From NCBI GenBank assembly GCA_021780585.1, contig JAJXYM010000251.1, positions 1 through 7,352 of the forward strand: DNA of 7,352 nucleotides, read 5' to 3'. A model generated the notes under the pieces. That model was not told the DNA's origin and did not search any database. It saw only the letters and a list, made by a program, of their open reading frames with translations. The DNA is from Deltaproteobacteria bacterium. Lineage in GTDB: Bacteria > Desulfobacterota > Binatia > Binatales > Binataceae. Positions within the stretch are counted from its first letter, which is position 1, and each line of letters begins with the position of its first letter. Shown here piece after piece: positions 1-6,409 of the stretch. The position numbers and the translations under genes were made by a program.

Positions 1-1130
1 TGGATCGGCGTCGCGCCCATCCGCGCGAACGGACCCGGATAGCGCATCGCGACCTTGAGCTCCGGATGCTCGACTTCGCGCCAGTAGCCGCGCTCGATGA
101 ATTGCGGATTCGCCAGCACGTCGCCAATCGTCGCGACCGGAGCGATTAGCAGATTGTGCCGGCGCGCCGCCTCGAAGAGTTCCGACTTCGTGCGCCCGCG
201 AAAATAATTCGCGACCACTCCGACGATCCGCTCGTACTCGGCCATCGGCTCCGCGCCCGAAAGCAATTGCGCGCCGTAGCCGATCCAGTCCTTGTCGCGC
301 GTCGCCGCGTCGCACGCGCCTTCGGCGTACAGATAATCCATCAGCTTGCGCGTGAACGGCCCCAGCGCCGGCCCGAACAGCATCACGCACGACACCTGCC
401 CGTCCTTCGCCGCCCATACCAGCGGAATCCGGATTGCGCCCATCTTGGCGCCGCCCGCCATGCGCCGGGTCTCGCTGCCGCCGACCAGCGCGGTCAGCGG
501 CGTCGATTGCGCGGCCAGCGTGACGCTCTCCTGCGCCGCCACATCCACATGCTGCCCAATGTTCGATTTGAGCCGCCCGTAGTAAGCGATCAGCGCCGCG
601 CCCGCCGCGTCCACGCTGGCGTGCAGATAAGCCTGCGGCACGCTCATCCGAATCGGCGGCCGATCCTCGTCGCCATACAGGATCAGCACGCCGCCCGCCG
701 CCATCACGATCAGATCGCTGTCCGCGTACGTCGCCTTGGGACCGCTCTGTCCAAAGGGCGTGATCGAGACGCGCACCAGCGCCGGATTAAGCCGCGCCAA
801 TTCCGCGTCGCCGAGGCCGCGTTCCTCCAGATAGCCGGGATTGTACGACTCGATCACGAAATCCGCGCGCGCCGCCAGCCGCCGCAAAAGCGCCCGCCCC
901 TCCTCGACTTCGAGGTTCAGCGTAATTCCCCGCTTGTTGCGATTGAACGCCCACCACAGCACCGATCGCTCGGGCCCTGGCGCGTCGCGAAAAAACGGCT
1001 CCAGCCGCCGCGCCGGCGATCCTCCCGGCGGCTCGACCTTGATCACGTCGGCGCCCAGATCCCCCAGCAGCTGGCCGCACAGAAAGCCGCGTTCGGTGGT
1101 CAGATCGATTACCCGGCATCCATCCAGCAT
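1..1130 (-). CDS. CaiB/BaiF (class III) CoA-transferase family protein, 3' end outside window
   Basis: Enzymes of this family move CoA between carboxylic acids, or isomerise or racemise acyl-CoAs, in the cytoplasm. The visible 376 codons start with an ATG at 1130 and run off the left edge without a stop; family members are usually about 400 residues. Family hallmarks: VIDLT near residue 7, GDLGADVIKVEPPGG at 23-37 (the nucleotide-binding N-terminal segment), NRNKRGITLNL at 63-73, a VSITPFGQSGP segment at 121-131 and GQHVDVAAQES at 192-202. A gap-free alignment by eye to oxalate formyl-CoA transferase (Frc) puts Y168 where Frc has catalytic D169, so the usual glycine-aspartate pair is missing. 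The start is 11 bases after the stop of the upstream VOC gene, so the two are probably co-transcribed and perhaps translationally coupled; no strong Shine-Dalgarno is seen. Substrate cannot be told. Family assignment is firm; the reaction is not. Confidence 0.93.
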   Translation of the reverse strand, partial: MLDGCRVIDLTTERGFLCGQLLGDLGADVIKVEPPGGSPARRLEPFFRDAPGPERSVLWWAFNRNKRGITLNLEVEEGRALLRRLAARADFVIESYNPGYLEERGLGDAELARLNPALVRVSITPFGQSGPKATYADSDLIVMAAGGVLILYGDEDRPPIRMSVPQAYLHASVDAAGAALIAYYGRLKSNIGQHVDVAAQESVTLAAQSTPLTALVGGSETRRMAGGAKMGAIRIPLVWAAKDGQVSCVMLFGPALGPFTRKLMDYLYAEGACDAATRDKDWIGYGAQLLSGAEPMAEYERIVGVVANYFRGRTKSELFEAARRHNLLIAPVATIGDVLANPQFIERGYWREVEHPELKVAMRYPGPFARMGATPI

Positions 1131-1141
1131 CGCACCCGCGC

Positions 1142-1603
1142 CTATCCGACCCGCTGGTCGAGCTGCAAAATGATTCCGTCCGGATCCTCGAACAGGCAGG
1201 TGAGATATTTCCGCCCCGGCTGCTCGCCGTAGCCGCCGGAATCCGCCGCGGTCGGCGGCACGAGAATCTTCACCCCCGCCGCCTTAAGCCGGTCGTGAAT
1301 CGCGCGCAAATCATCGACCCACCAGGAAAAATGGGAGATCCCGACCTGATCGAGCTTGATCGCCTCGCCCGGCGTGCCGCCCGGCGTCTCGCTCAGCACG
1401 AGAAAGCCGCCGCCCGCGCCCGATCCGTAATGCAGATGGGCTGCGCGGCGCCGGCCCTTTTCCGGATTCGCGTACAGACTCGGCATCGCCCCGATCGGCT
1501 GCGTCGCGTCGTACCGCACTTCGCAGCCCAGCAGGTCCCGGTAAAAGCGGATCGAGCGCTCCATGTCGCGCACGCCGATCGCCACATGCGAGATTCCGTT
1601 CAT
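1142..1603 (-). CDS. VOC superfamily protein (glyoxalase/bleomycin resistance/dioxygenase fold)
   Basis: A 153-residue protein with two beta-alpha-beta-beta-beta modules, the usual size for a single-chain VOC protein. Module 1 opens with ISHVAIGVRDMERSIRFYRD (residues 4-23), module 2 with GISHFSWWVDDL (88-99), and the C-terminal strand carries FEDPDGIILQLDQ (138-150). Compared with E. coli glyoxalase I, H6 and H91 match two metal-ligand histidines. The final glutamate ligand is replaced by Q147, and no acid sits at the equivalent of the second ligand, so metal binding is either altered or lost. The start ATG at 1603 has a strong GGGGGGAGG ribosome-binding stretch about 5 bases upstream. The gene lies between another VOC gene and a CoA-transferase. 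VOC proteins include methylmalonyl-CoA epimerase and ring-cleavage dioxygenases, but nothing here picks a reaction. Confidence 0.92.
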   Translation of the reverse strand: MNGISHVAIGVRDMERSIRFYRDLLGCEVRYDATQPIGAMPSLYANPEKGRRRAAHLHYGSGAGGGFLVLSETPGGTPGEAIKLDQVGISHFSWWVDDLRAIHDRLKAAGVKILVPPTAADSGGYGEQPGRKYLTCLFEDPDGIILQLDQRVG

Positions 1604-1678
1604 CGCGGCCTCCCCCCGGACAAGTCCCCGGTCGGCGCGATTACAGCCTTATCCGCCGCGACTTGGCAAGCGCCGCGT

Positions 1679-2101
1679 TCAGCCCCGCGCCGGAGGCGGC
1701 TCGGCGTAACTGATCAACTCGAGTAAATTCCCGTCGGGATCGCGGAAATAGACGCTCATCCCCTTGCCGCGCCCGCCAATCCGCATCACCGGCCCCTCGA
1801 CGATCGCGATCCCGTGGCCGCGCAGATGCTCGACCGCCGCGCCGATCGTTCCCGGCCAGACGAAACAGTAATCTCCCCCGCCGATCATCGGATTCGCGGC
1901 CTTGAGCGTGATGCGATTGTCCGGCGGATGCAGATTGAATTTCTGGCGGCCGAAACTCACGCTCACGACTGGCGCTTTTCCCGCCCGCCACTGCTCGAGT
2001 CCGAGCGGATGCGCGCCCAGCACGCGCTGATAGAATTCCACCGCGCGCTCGATATCGCCCACCGGCATCGCCACGTGGTCGAATTCGATCTCCCCCGCCA
2101 T
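1679..2101 (-). CDS. VOC family protein, GLOD5/'virulence protein'-like subgroup
   Basis: A 140-residue VOC protein. Module 1 begins FDHVAMPVGDIERAVEFYQR (residues 7-26), followed by SFGRQKFNLHPP (49-60); module 2 holds GGGDYCFVWPG (74-84) and ends SVYFRDPDGNLLELISY (116-132). The FGRQKxNLHP and late DYCF features resemble the subgroup of glyoxalase-domain-containing protein 5 and bacterial 'VOC family virulence protein' entries. Putative metal-site residues by comparison with glyoxalase I are H9, H58 and E128, with D77 in the place of the third ligand. The reading frame is open far upstream because it overlaps the lipoprotein gene in another frame. The ATG at 2101 is chosen because a clear GGAGGA sits 6 bases before it and the VOC fold starts right there. 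It is 37 bases after the lipoprotein stop and 75 bases before the next VOC gene. Substrate unknown. Confidence 0.92.
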   Translation of the reverse strand: MAGEIEFDHVAMPVGDIERAVEFYQRVLGAHPLGLEQWRAGKAPVVSVSFGRQKFNLHPPDNRITLKAANPMIGGGDYCFVWPGTIGAAVEHLRGHGIAIVEGPVMRIGGRGKGMSVYFRDPDGNLLELISYAEPPPARG

Positions 2102-2107
2102 CGCGCT

Positions 2108-2113
2108 TCCTCC
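2108..2113 (-). promoter_or_regulatory. Ribosome binding site GGAGGA fixing the VOC start at 2101
   Basis: On the minus strand GGAGGA is followed by six bases and ATG. The frame is open hundreds of bases upstream, so this site decides the start and removes a spurious N-terminal extension. Confidence 0.8.
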
Positions 2114-2139
2114 ACGTCCGATCGCCTCAGCCGCGTGGG

Positions 2140-3213
2140 CTACGGCGCGTTCATTTGCTGGCCCAGATTGGTAATCGCCCGATCCAGCCGATGGATCGTC
2201 TCCTGCTGTTCCTGGATCTGATTCTGAATGTCGAAGCTGGTCGGCGGCGCGCCCGCGTCGGGCGAGTTCGCGTCCGCGGCGCCTGCGCCCGCCGCGGTCG
2301 TGGCGCCCGTCGGCGCGGCGTTCGCCGAAGCGGAGGTCGCCGTCGTCTGAACCGTTCCCGGGCCCCGAGCGGCGGCGGGCTCTGAAGCCGCGACCACCGA
2401 ATTTTCCACTTCCGCCCGACGCTCGTCGCATTGCGCCGCGGTCATCTCCTCGCGTTCGCATTGCCGCTGAATCAGATCGTCCAGCTCCTTGCGCAGGCTC
2501 GTAATCTGCACCGATTGGTCTTTGATCTGCTTGTCCAGATCGGCCTGGAAAGCCTGCTTTTCCTGCTGATGCTTGATGCCCTGGATGCCGGCCTCGGTGG
2601 CGGCGCCGAAATATCCCCCCATCATGGCGCCCGGCGCGCTGTTCTGTCCGCTCAGCAGACCTCCCACCAGCGTGCCGGTCATGCCGCCCGCCGCGACCGC
2701 GCCAGCGGTATCGAGCACGCCGGGAACCGTGCGCACGGCGCATTCGACCGTCTCGCCCTTCTGCAGGCGCACGGCGTCGCCGGTAATCTTCACTTCGGTG
2801 CCGACTTCGTTCTGGCGCTTGACGACGTCCACCACCGCGTCGACGTCGTCGCCGTATTTTTCCTGCGCAATATCGCGCAGCCGCGCGTAGGTCTTGGCGT
2901 CGTCGGAATCGATCACCGACTGGAAGTAGGGTTCCTTGAAGCTGACCTCGCCCAAATCGTGATAGCAGGATTCAGGCAAACCGCTGCTGGTGACGTAAAC
3001 GTGACGATCGCTGCGCGCCGCCGCCTGCGCCGCCGTCTTGCCCGCGTCCGCCGGCCGCGTCGCCGCGCATCCCGCGACCATGGCGCACGCCATCGTCGCG
3101 ATCGCCATTCCCGACCAATTCGCCCGCTTGAGTCGTTTCACCGTATCCGTAACGACGCCCAGCCAGGCGCGTTTCGTCCGCGCCGGCGGCCTGCCGCGCC
3201 GCGCTTCCATCAT
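2140..3213 (-). CDS. Putative lipoprotein with glycine-zipper segment and coiled coils
   Basis: A 357-residue protein of no recognised named family. Layout: basic N-terminus; hydrophobic stretch 35-48 ending in lipobox VAGC, with C49 as the likely lipidated cysteine; a small globular region 70-160 starting VYVTSSGLPESCYHDLGEV, reminiscent in outline of short envelope domains such as RcsF/YbjQ-type folds (weak, by eye); a Gly/Ala-rich glycine-zipper-like segment 165-212 (AAGGMTGTLVGGLLSG, MMGGYFGAATEAG); a charged coiled coil 214-272; an Ala/Thr/Gly/Pro linker 273-326; and a second amphipathic helix 327-354. Expected location is the cell envelope, anchored by lipid. The ATG at 3213 gives a long leader before the lipobox. 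A GTG at 3141 (VKRLKRANW...) gives a signal peptide of normal length and may be the true start. The ATG at 3213 has only a weak GAAAG upstream. It is first in a run with two VOC genes, but a functional link is not obvious. Confidence 0.82.
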   Translation of the reverse strand: MMEARRGRPPARTKRAWLGVVTDTVKRLKRANWSGMAIATMACAMVAGCAATRPADAGKTAAQAAARSDRHVYVTSSGLPESCYHDLGEVSFKEPYFQSVIDSDDAKTYARLRDIAQEKYGDDVDAVVDVVKRQNEVGTEVKITGDAVRLQKGETVECAVRTVPGVLDTAGAVAAGGMTGTLVGGLLSGQNSAPGAMMGGYFGAATEAGIQGIKHQQEKQAFQADLDKQIKDQSVQITSLRKELDDLIQRQCEREEMTAAQCDERRAEVENSVVAASEPAAARGPGTVQTTATSASANAAPTGATTAAGAGAADANSPDAGAPPTSFDIQNQIQEQQETIHRLDRAITNLGQQMNAP

Positions 3214-3298
3214 GATCGAACTTTCGACAAAAGCGAATACGCCCGCGCCGCCATTTGCCTTGCCTCGCCCGCGACCGCTCCGTTAACCTGCTGGAGTT
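3214..3298. other. Divergent intergenic region between lipoprotein and exported-protein genes
   Basis: 85 bases that must hold start signals for both outward-reading genes. On the plus strand a weak pair TTGCCT (3260-3265) and GTTAAC (3282-3287), 16 bases apart, is the best sigma70-like match and is not convincing. A near-palindrome with arms TCGAA (3216-3220) and TTCGA (3223-3227) overlaps the lipoprotein leader. No clear operator or riboswitch is seen. Confidence 0.35.
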
Positions 3299-3793
3299 TT
3301 GAAGAACCGCCGCATGATTTCAATCGCGGCCGCGCTCGCGCTCGCGGCGATCGCGGCCACTCCCGCCCGCTCCGCGCGCGCGGCCGAATCCGCGCCGCCG
3401 CCGCTCGACGTCGTCGTCGATTGTCGCTGCCCCGACCCGGTCGGACAGAAGTTCTGCGCCGCGCTCAAGGACAAGTTGCGCGCCGACAAATCGTTCCATC
3501 TGACCGACGCCGCGACCGGCCTCGGGATGGGCGTGCATGTTTTTTCAATCGACATCTGGCGCGGGATCAACGACCAGCTTGTCGATCGGATGTCGGCGGT
3601 GTCGGTCGCCTTCACGATTTTTTCCGACAAGCTGCCCGGCGAAATCTACGAGGATTCCTCGGTCTTTCGCGTCGGCATCGACGCCACCGGCGCGATGAGC
3701 GACAAGGTCTCCGCCGCGCTCGGCCAAATCGCCACCGTCAACGCCGGCGCTTTCGCCCAGATGCGCGCCCCGGCCAAAACCGGCAACCATTGA
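3299..3793 (+). CDS. Small exported protein of unknown function
   Basis: The only plus-strand gene supported in the window: 164 codons from a TTG at 3299 or 159 from an ATG at 3314. The N-terminus is a Sec-type signal peptide: KNRR, then ISIAAALALAAIAATP, then a likely signal-peptidase site near ARA-AES (residues 27-31). The positive KNRR favours the TTG start. A GGAG at 3293-3296 is only 2 bases from the TTG and 17 from the ATG, so neither start has ideal spacing. An in-frame TAA at 3284-3286 rules out anything longer. The mature part of about 135 residues starts with a Pro-rich tip, then DVVVDCRCPDPVGQKFC with cysteines 42, 44 and 53, an amphipathic helix, and alternating beta-like stretches (MGVHVFSIDIW, VSVAFTIF, SSVFRVGID). 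With three cysteines and export, a disulfide is possible. I do not recognise the family. It converges on the enoyl-CoA hydratase gene and is divergent from the lipoprotein. Confidence 0.75.
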   Translation: MKNRRMISIAAALALAAIAATPARSARAAESAPPPLDVVVDCRCPDPVGQKFCAALKDKLRADKSFHLTDAATGLGMGVHVFSIDIWRGINDQLVDRMSAVSVAFTIFSDKLPGEIYEDSSVFRVGIDATGAMSDKVSAALGQIATVNAGAFAQMRAPAKTGNH

Positions 3794-3799
3794 CGCGCG

Positions 3800-3831
3800 G
3801 CCGGCGTCCGTCAAGCGGCGGCGCCGGCTTT
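3800..3831 (+). terminator. Possible intrinsic terminator between convergent genes
   Basis: Seven bases after the stop of the exported-protein gene, GCCGGCG (3800-3806) pairs with CGCCGGC (3822-3828), and an inner CCG/CGG pair (3808-3810 with 3816-3818) can extend the stem with a bulge. TTT follows directly on the plus strand (3829-3831). The T run is short, so termination would be weak; GC-rich DNA makes such stems common. It lies in the 73-base gap between the two converging genes. Confidence 0.4.
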
Positions 3832-3866
3832 AATCGCCCGCGCCGCGCCGGCCACGATCCTTCCGC

Positions 3867-4625
3867 TCAGCGCCCCTTCCAGTCAGGCGGGCGCTTCTCG
3901 GCGAAGGCGCGCGCCCCTTCGCGCGCGTCGTCCGTGGTCTGCAGCCACAGGTAATGCTCCCGTTCGAGCCTCAGACCGTCGGCCAGCGGCAGGTCCAGCC
4001 CGCGCATCGCGACCCGCTTGATTCGCCGCACCGCGAGCGGCGCGCTCTTGCAGATTTCCGCCGCGATCGCCTCGCACTTCGCCATCAGTTGGTCCATCGG
4101 CACAACGTAATCGACCAGTCCCAGCCGCAGCGCCTCGTCCGCGCCGATCCGATTGCCGGTGTACAGCATCTCCAGCGCGCGGCCGAGCGGAATCAGCCGC
4201 GGCAGCCGCTGCGTGCCGCCGCCGCCCGGCAGCCATCCGAGGCGCACCTCGCCCAGACCGAATTGCGCGTGCGACGCCGCCACCCGGATATCGCATCCCA
4301 GCGCCTGCTCGAGTCCCCCGCCGTTGGCATGACCGTTCACCGCCGCGATAATCGGCTTGTCGATTTCGTGCATCAGCATGAACGGCGAATCGGGCGGCTC
4401 CTCGCCCGGCCGCGCGACGTAATTGTCCTTGATATCGCTGCCGGCGCAGAAGGCGCGTTCACCCGCCCCGGTCAGAATCGCGACCCGCAGCGCGTCGTCT
4501 GCGCGAAATTCGCGCCAGATCCGCGACAGCATCCCGTAGCTTTCGAAATCGCAGGCGTTGAGCCGCTCGGGCCGATTGATCGTCACGTAGGCGACGTGAG
4601 CTTTCTTCTCGAAGATTACCTTCAT
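3867..4625 (-). CDS. Enoyl-CoA hydratase/isomerase (crotonase) family protein
   Basis: Cytoplasmic enzyme of 252 residues, normal for the family, expected to add water across the double bond of an enoyl-CoA. The first oxyanion-hole segment is FCAGSDIK (59-66), the second NGHANGGGLE (97-106). Aligned to rat mitochondrial enoyl-CoA hydratase, both catalytic glutamates are present: E106 (rat E144, in GGGLEQALGCDI) and E126 (rat E164, in FGLGEVRLGWLPGGGG). It is therefore competent for hydratase chemistry and not only a fold relative. The C-terminus (DAREGARAFAEKRPPDWKGR, 233-252) is typical. The frame is open 27 bases further, to an ATG at 4652, but the ATG at 4625 is chosen because a GGAG-rich site sits 8 bases before it and MKVIFEK is the usual family beginning. 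It lies 156 bases downstream of the acyl-CoA synthetase on the same strand, suggesting one pathway. Chain-length or aromatic specificity cannot be told. Confidence 0.95.
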   Translation of the reverse strand: MKVIFEKKAHVAYVTINRPERLNACDFESYGMLSRIWREFRADDALRVAILTGAGERAFCAGSDIKDNYVARPGEEPPDSPFMLMHEIDKPIIAAVNGHANGGGLEQALGCDIRVAASHAQFGLGEVRLGWLPGGGGTQRLPRLIPLGRALEMLYTGNRIGADEALRLGLVDYVVPMDQLMAKCEAIAAEICKSAPLAVRRIKRVAMRGLDLPLADGLRLEREHYLWLQTTDDAREGARAFAEKRPPDWKGR

Positions 4626-4633
4626 CGCGGATA

Positions 4634-4643
4634 CTCCCCTCCC
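4634..4643 (-). promoter_or_regulatory. Ribosome binding site deciding the hydratase start at 4625
   Basis: Minus-strand GGGAGGGGAG ends 8 bases before the ATG at 4625. The upstream in-frame ATG at 4652 would place this purine run inside the coding sequence, so the shorter protein is preferred. Confidence 0.7.
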
Positions 4644-4647
4644 GACG

Positions 4648-4653
4648 ATCATA
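4648..4653 (-). promoter_or_regulatory. Weak candidate -10 box (TATGAT) for the hydratase gene
   Basis: Minus-strand TATGAT differs from TATAAT at one base and lies 22 bases before the ATG at 4625, leaving room for a short leader with the ribosome site. No -35 match is seen at normal spacing, so this may be chance. Confidence 0.22.
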
Positions 4654-4680
4654 CTACCGAATGACGCCGGGCCTGGATCT

Positions 4681-4724
4681 ATTACTCATTCATTCAGAGT
4701 GTATTACTCTGTCATTCTGAGCGC
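4681..4724. repeat. 22-base imperfect tandem duplication
   Basis: Unit 1 (4681-4702) and unit 2 (4703-4724) both begin ATTACTC and share CATTC and GAG at the same offsets: 17 of 22 positions match by hand count. Unit 2 runs into the conserved-looking element at 4711-4736. It lies in the non-coding gap between the synthetase and hydratase genes. Confidence 0.6.
4695..4711. repeat. Perfect 6-bp inverted repeat (hairpin) with 5-base loop
   Basis: CAGAGT (4695-4700) and ACTCTG (4706-4711) flank GTATT. There is no T run on either side, so an intrinsic terminator is not supported. It straddles the junction of the two tandem units. Confidence 0.5.
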
Positions 4725-4736
4725 AGCGAAGAATCC
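4711..4736. repeat. Likely copy of a dispersed intergenic repeat (ATTCT...AGAAT element)
   Basis: The core CATTCTGAGCGCAGCGAAG (4713-4731) followed by AATCC has terminal inverted arms ATTCT (4714-4718) and AGAAT (4730-4734). From memory, near-identical strings recur in gaps between genes of many environmental bacterial genomes. This is recollection, not a search. Only one copy is in this window. Its A+T-balanced look differs from the GC-rich genes on both sides. Confidence 0.55.
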
Positions 4737-4781
4737 CTGTTCGATAACTCGGATTCGCCGTATCTTTCGCCGAACCTCACC

Positions 4782-6362
4782 CTAACCGCGCGTCAGTTCG
4801 TAGCGCTTGAGCTTGCCGGTCGCAGTGCGCGGCAGCGCCTCGCGAAACTCGATCCAGCGCGGATATTTGTACGGCGCCAGGCGCTCCTTGACGAATTCCT
4901 TGAGCTCCTCGGCGATCGCCGGCGACGCTCGCGAGCGATCCTTCAACACCACGTAAGCCTTGGGCTTGATCAGCCGGTCGGCGTCCTCGCCTCCCACCAC
5001 CGCCGCTTCGAGCACCTCCGGATGGGCCGCGAGCGCGCTTTCCACCTCGAACGGCGAGACCCAGATTCCGCCCACTTTGAGCATGTCGTCGGCGCGCCCG
5101 GCGAAATAATAATAGCCCTCCGCGTCGCGCCGATACTTGTCGCCCGTCCGCAGCCATCCGTGGGCGAAGGTCCGCGCGGTCGCCTCCGGATTATTCCAGT
5201 AGCCCGCGCCGATCGACGGTCCGCGCACCCACAGATCGCCCATCCCGGCGCCGGCGACAAGCCCACCGGCTTCGTCGCGCAATTCGACTTCGTACCCCTC
5301 GACCGGCCGCCCCGTGCTGCCCGAACGTACTGAGCCCGCGCGATTACTGATAAAAATGTGCAGCGCCTCGGTCGAGCCGATCCCGTCGAGAATTTCCGCG
5401 CCGAAGCGCTCGCGCCAGCGCTCCGCGACCGCCGCCGGCAGCGCCTCTCCGGCGGACGTGCAAATCCGCAGCCGCCGTGATCCGGTCGCGCGCGAATTTT
5501 CCCCGTCCGCCAGAATTCCCGCATAGAGCGTCGGCACGCCGAAGAAAATCGTCGGCTGACGGACCCGCAGCGTGCGCATCACCGCCGCCGGCGTCGGCCG
5601 CTCCGCCATCAGCACCGCCGTCGCCCCCGCATGCAGCGGAAAGGTCATCGCATTGCCGAGACCGTATGCGAAAAACATCTTCGACGCGGAAAAGCAGACG
5701 TCCCCGGCTTCGATTCCGAGCACCGGCTCCGCGTACAGCACGGCGGTCTGAAGCAACGAGCCGTGGCGATGCGTCACCGCTTTCGGCCGGCCGGTCGAGC
5801 CGGACGAATAGAGCCAGAAAGCGATAGCGTCGGAACGCGCCGGCGCCGCGCTCAGCCGATCGTCCGCGTCGCTCGCGAGTTCGTCGAAGCGATAAGCGCC
5901 CGGCGCGATCCCGCCGCTGACGATCGTGATTGGCGGATGCGGATTCGCCGCGATCGCCGGCCCGAGTCGGTCGCGCAGCGGATGCGATACGCACAGCGCC
6001 GTGGCCGCGCTGTCGCGCAAGAGATATTCGTAATCCTCCGGCGCAAGCAGCGTATTGACCGGCACGGGCGTCGCCCCGATTTTAATCGCGCCCCAGAAGA
6101 TCGCCGCGAAATCGATTCCGTCCAGCATCGCGAGCATCACGCGGTCGCCCGCGCTGACGCCCAGATTTTTGAGCGCATTGCCGGCGCGATTCACCCGCGC
6201 CGCCAGCTCGGCGTAGGAATAGGCGCCGGCGTCGTCGATAATCGCGATCTTGCCGGCGCGTCCCTCCGCCAGATGCCGATCGATAAAGTGCGCCGCCGCG
6301 TTATGCGCGCGCGCCGCGCCGCCGTCCGTCACGCCGGAATCCCGCTTGTTCGCTTCAGCCAT
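4782..6362 (-). CDS. Benzoate-CoA ligase family acyl-CoA synthetase (AMP-forming)
   Basis: ANL-superfamily adenylating enzyme of 526 residues from the ATG at 6362. It activates a carboxylic acid to the acyl-adenylate and then to the CoA thioester in the cytoplasm. Motifs in order: P-loop-like YSSGSTGRPK (185-194); KMFFAYGLGNAMTFPL (228-243); A5 DGIGSTEALHIF (326-337); A7 WLRTGDKY (403-410) with D408; A8 hinge GRADDMLKVGGIWVSPFEVE (422-441); and A10 PRTATGKLKR with catalytic K517. The FAYG and LHIF segments match the acid-binding pocket of benzoate-CoA ligases, as does the N-terminal NAAAHFIDRH. Benzoate or a substituted benzoate or similar aromatic acid is therefore the best guess, not proven. 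The frame is open to a TTG at 6392, but ATG at 6362 is preferred: the TATAAT box at 6404-6409 would leave the TTG with almost no leader. It is followed by the enoyl-CoA hydratase. Confidence 0.95.
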   Translation of the reverse strand: MAEANKRDSGVTDGGAARAHNAAAHFIDRHLAEGRAGKIAIIDDAGAYSYAELAARVNRAGNALKNLGVSAGDRVMLAMLDGIDFAAIFWGAIKIGATPVPVNTLLAPEDYEYLLRDSAATALCVSHPLRDRLGPAIAANPHPPITIVSGGIAPGAYRFDELASDADDRLSAAPARSDAIAFWLYSSGSTGRPKAVTHRHGSLLQTAVLYAEPVLGIEAGDVCFSASKMFFAYGLGNAMTFPLHAGATAVLMAERPTPAAVMRTLRVRQPTIFFGVPTLYAGILADGENSRATGSRRLRICTSAGEALPAAVAERWRERFGAEILDGIGSTEALHIFISNRAGSVRSGSTGRPVEGYEVELRDEAGGLVAGAGMGDLWVRGPSIGAGYWNNPEATARTFAHGWLRTGDKYRRDAEGYYYFAGRADDMLKVGGIWVSPFEVESALAAHPEVLEAAVVGGEDADRLIKPKAYVVLKDRSRASPAIAEELKEFVKERLAPYKYPRWIEFREALPRTATGKLKRYELTRG

Positions 6363-6403
6363 CGCCCCCCGCCGTTCATTGCAACGTTCCAATCGCGACC
6401 GCC

Positions 6404-6409
6404 ATTATA
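6404..6409 (-). promoter_or_regulatory. Candidate sigma70 -10 box (TATAAT) for the acyl-CoA synthetase gene
   Basis: A perfect TATAAT on the minus strand in otherwise GC-rich DNA, 41 bases before the ATG at 6362. The expected transcription start is near 6397, giving a leader of about 35 bases. At 16-18 base spacing the -35 position reads GGCTTT-like, a poor match to TTGACA, so an activator or a non-standard -35 may be needed. Confidence 0.5.

Noticed and set aside
156..1232. Long plus-strand open frame opposite the CoA-transferase and first VOC gene
   Set aside because: Arginine-rich, low-complexity translation typical of the antisense of GC-rich coding DNA; the minus strand encodes a recognisable family throughout.
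2102..2743. N-terminal extension of the second VOC gene into the lipoprotein region
   Set aside because: The extension is Arg/Gly-rich, antisense-like noise in another frame of the lipoprotein gene; the GGAGGA site and the VOC fold begin at 2101.
2431..3954. 507-codon plus-strand open frame spanning lipoprotein, intergenic region and exported-protein gene
   Set aside because: It crosses two well-supported genes and an intergenic region, and its product is Arg-rich without domains.
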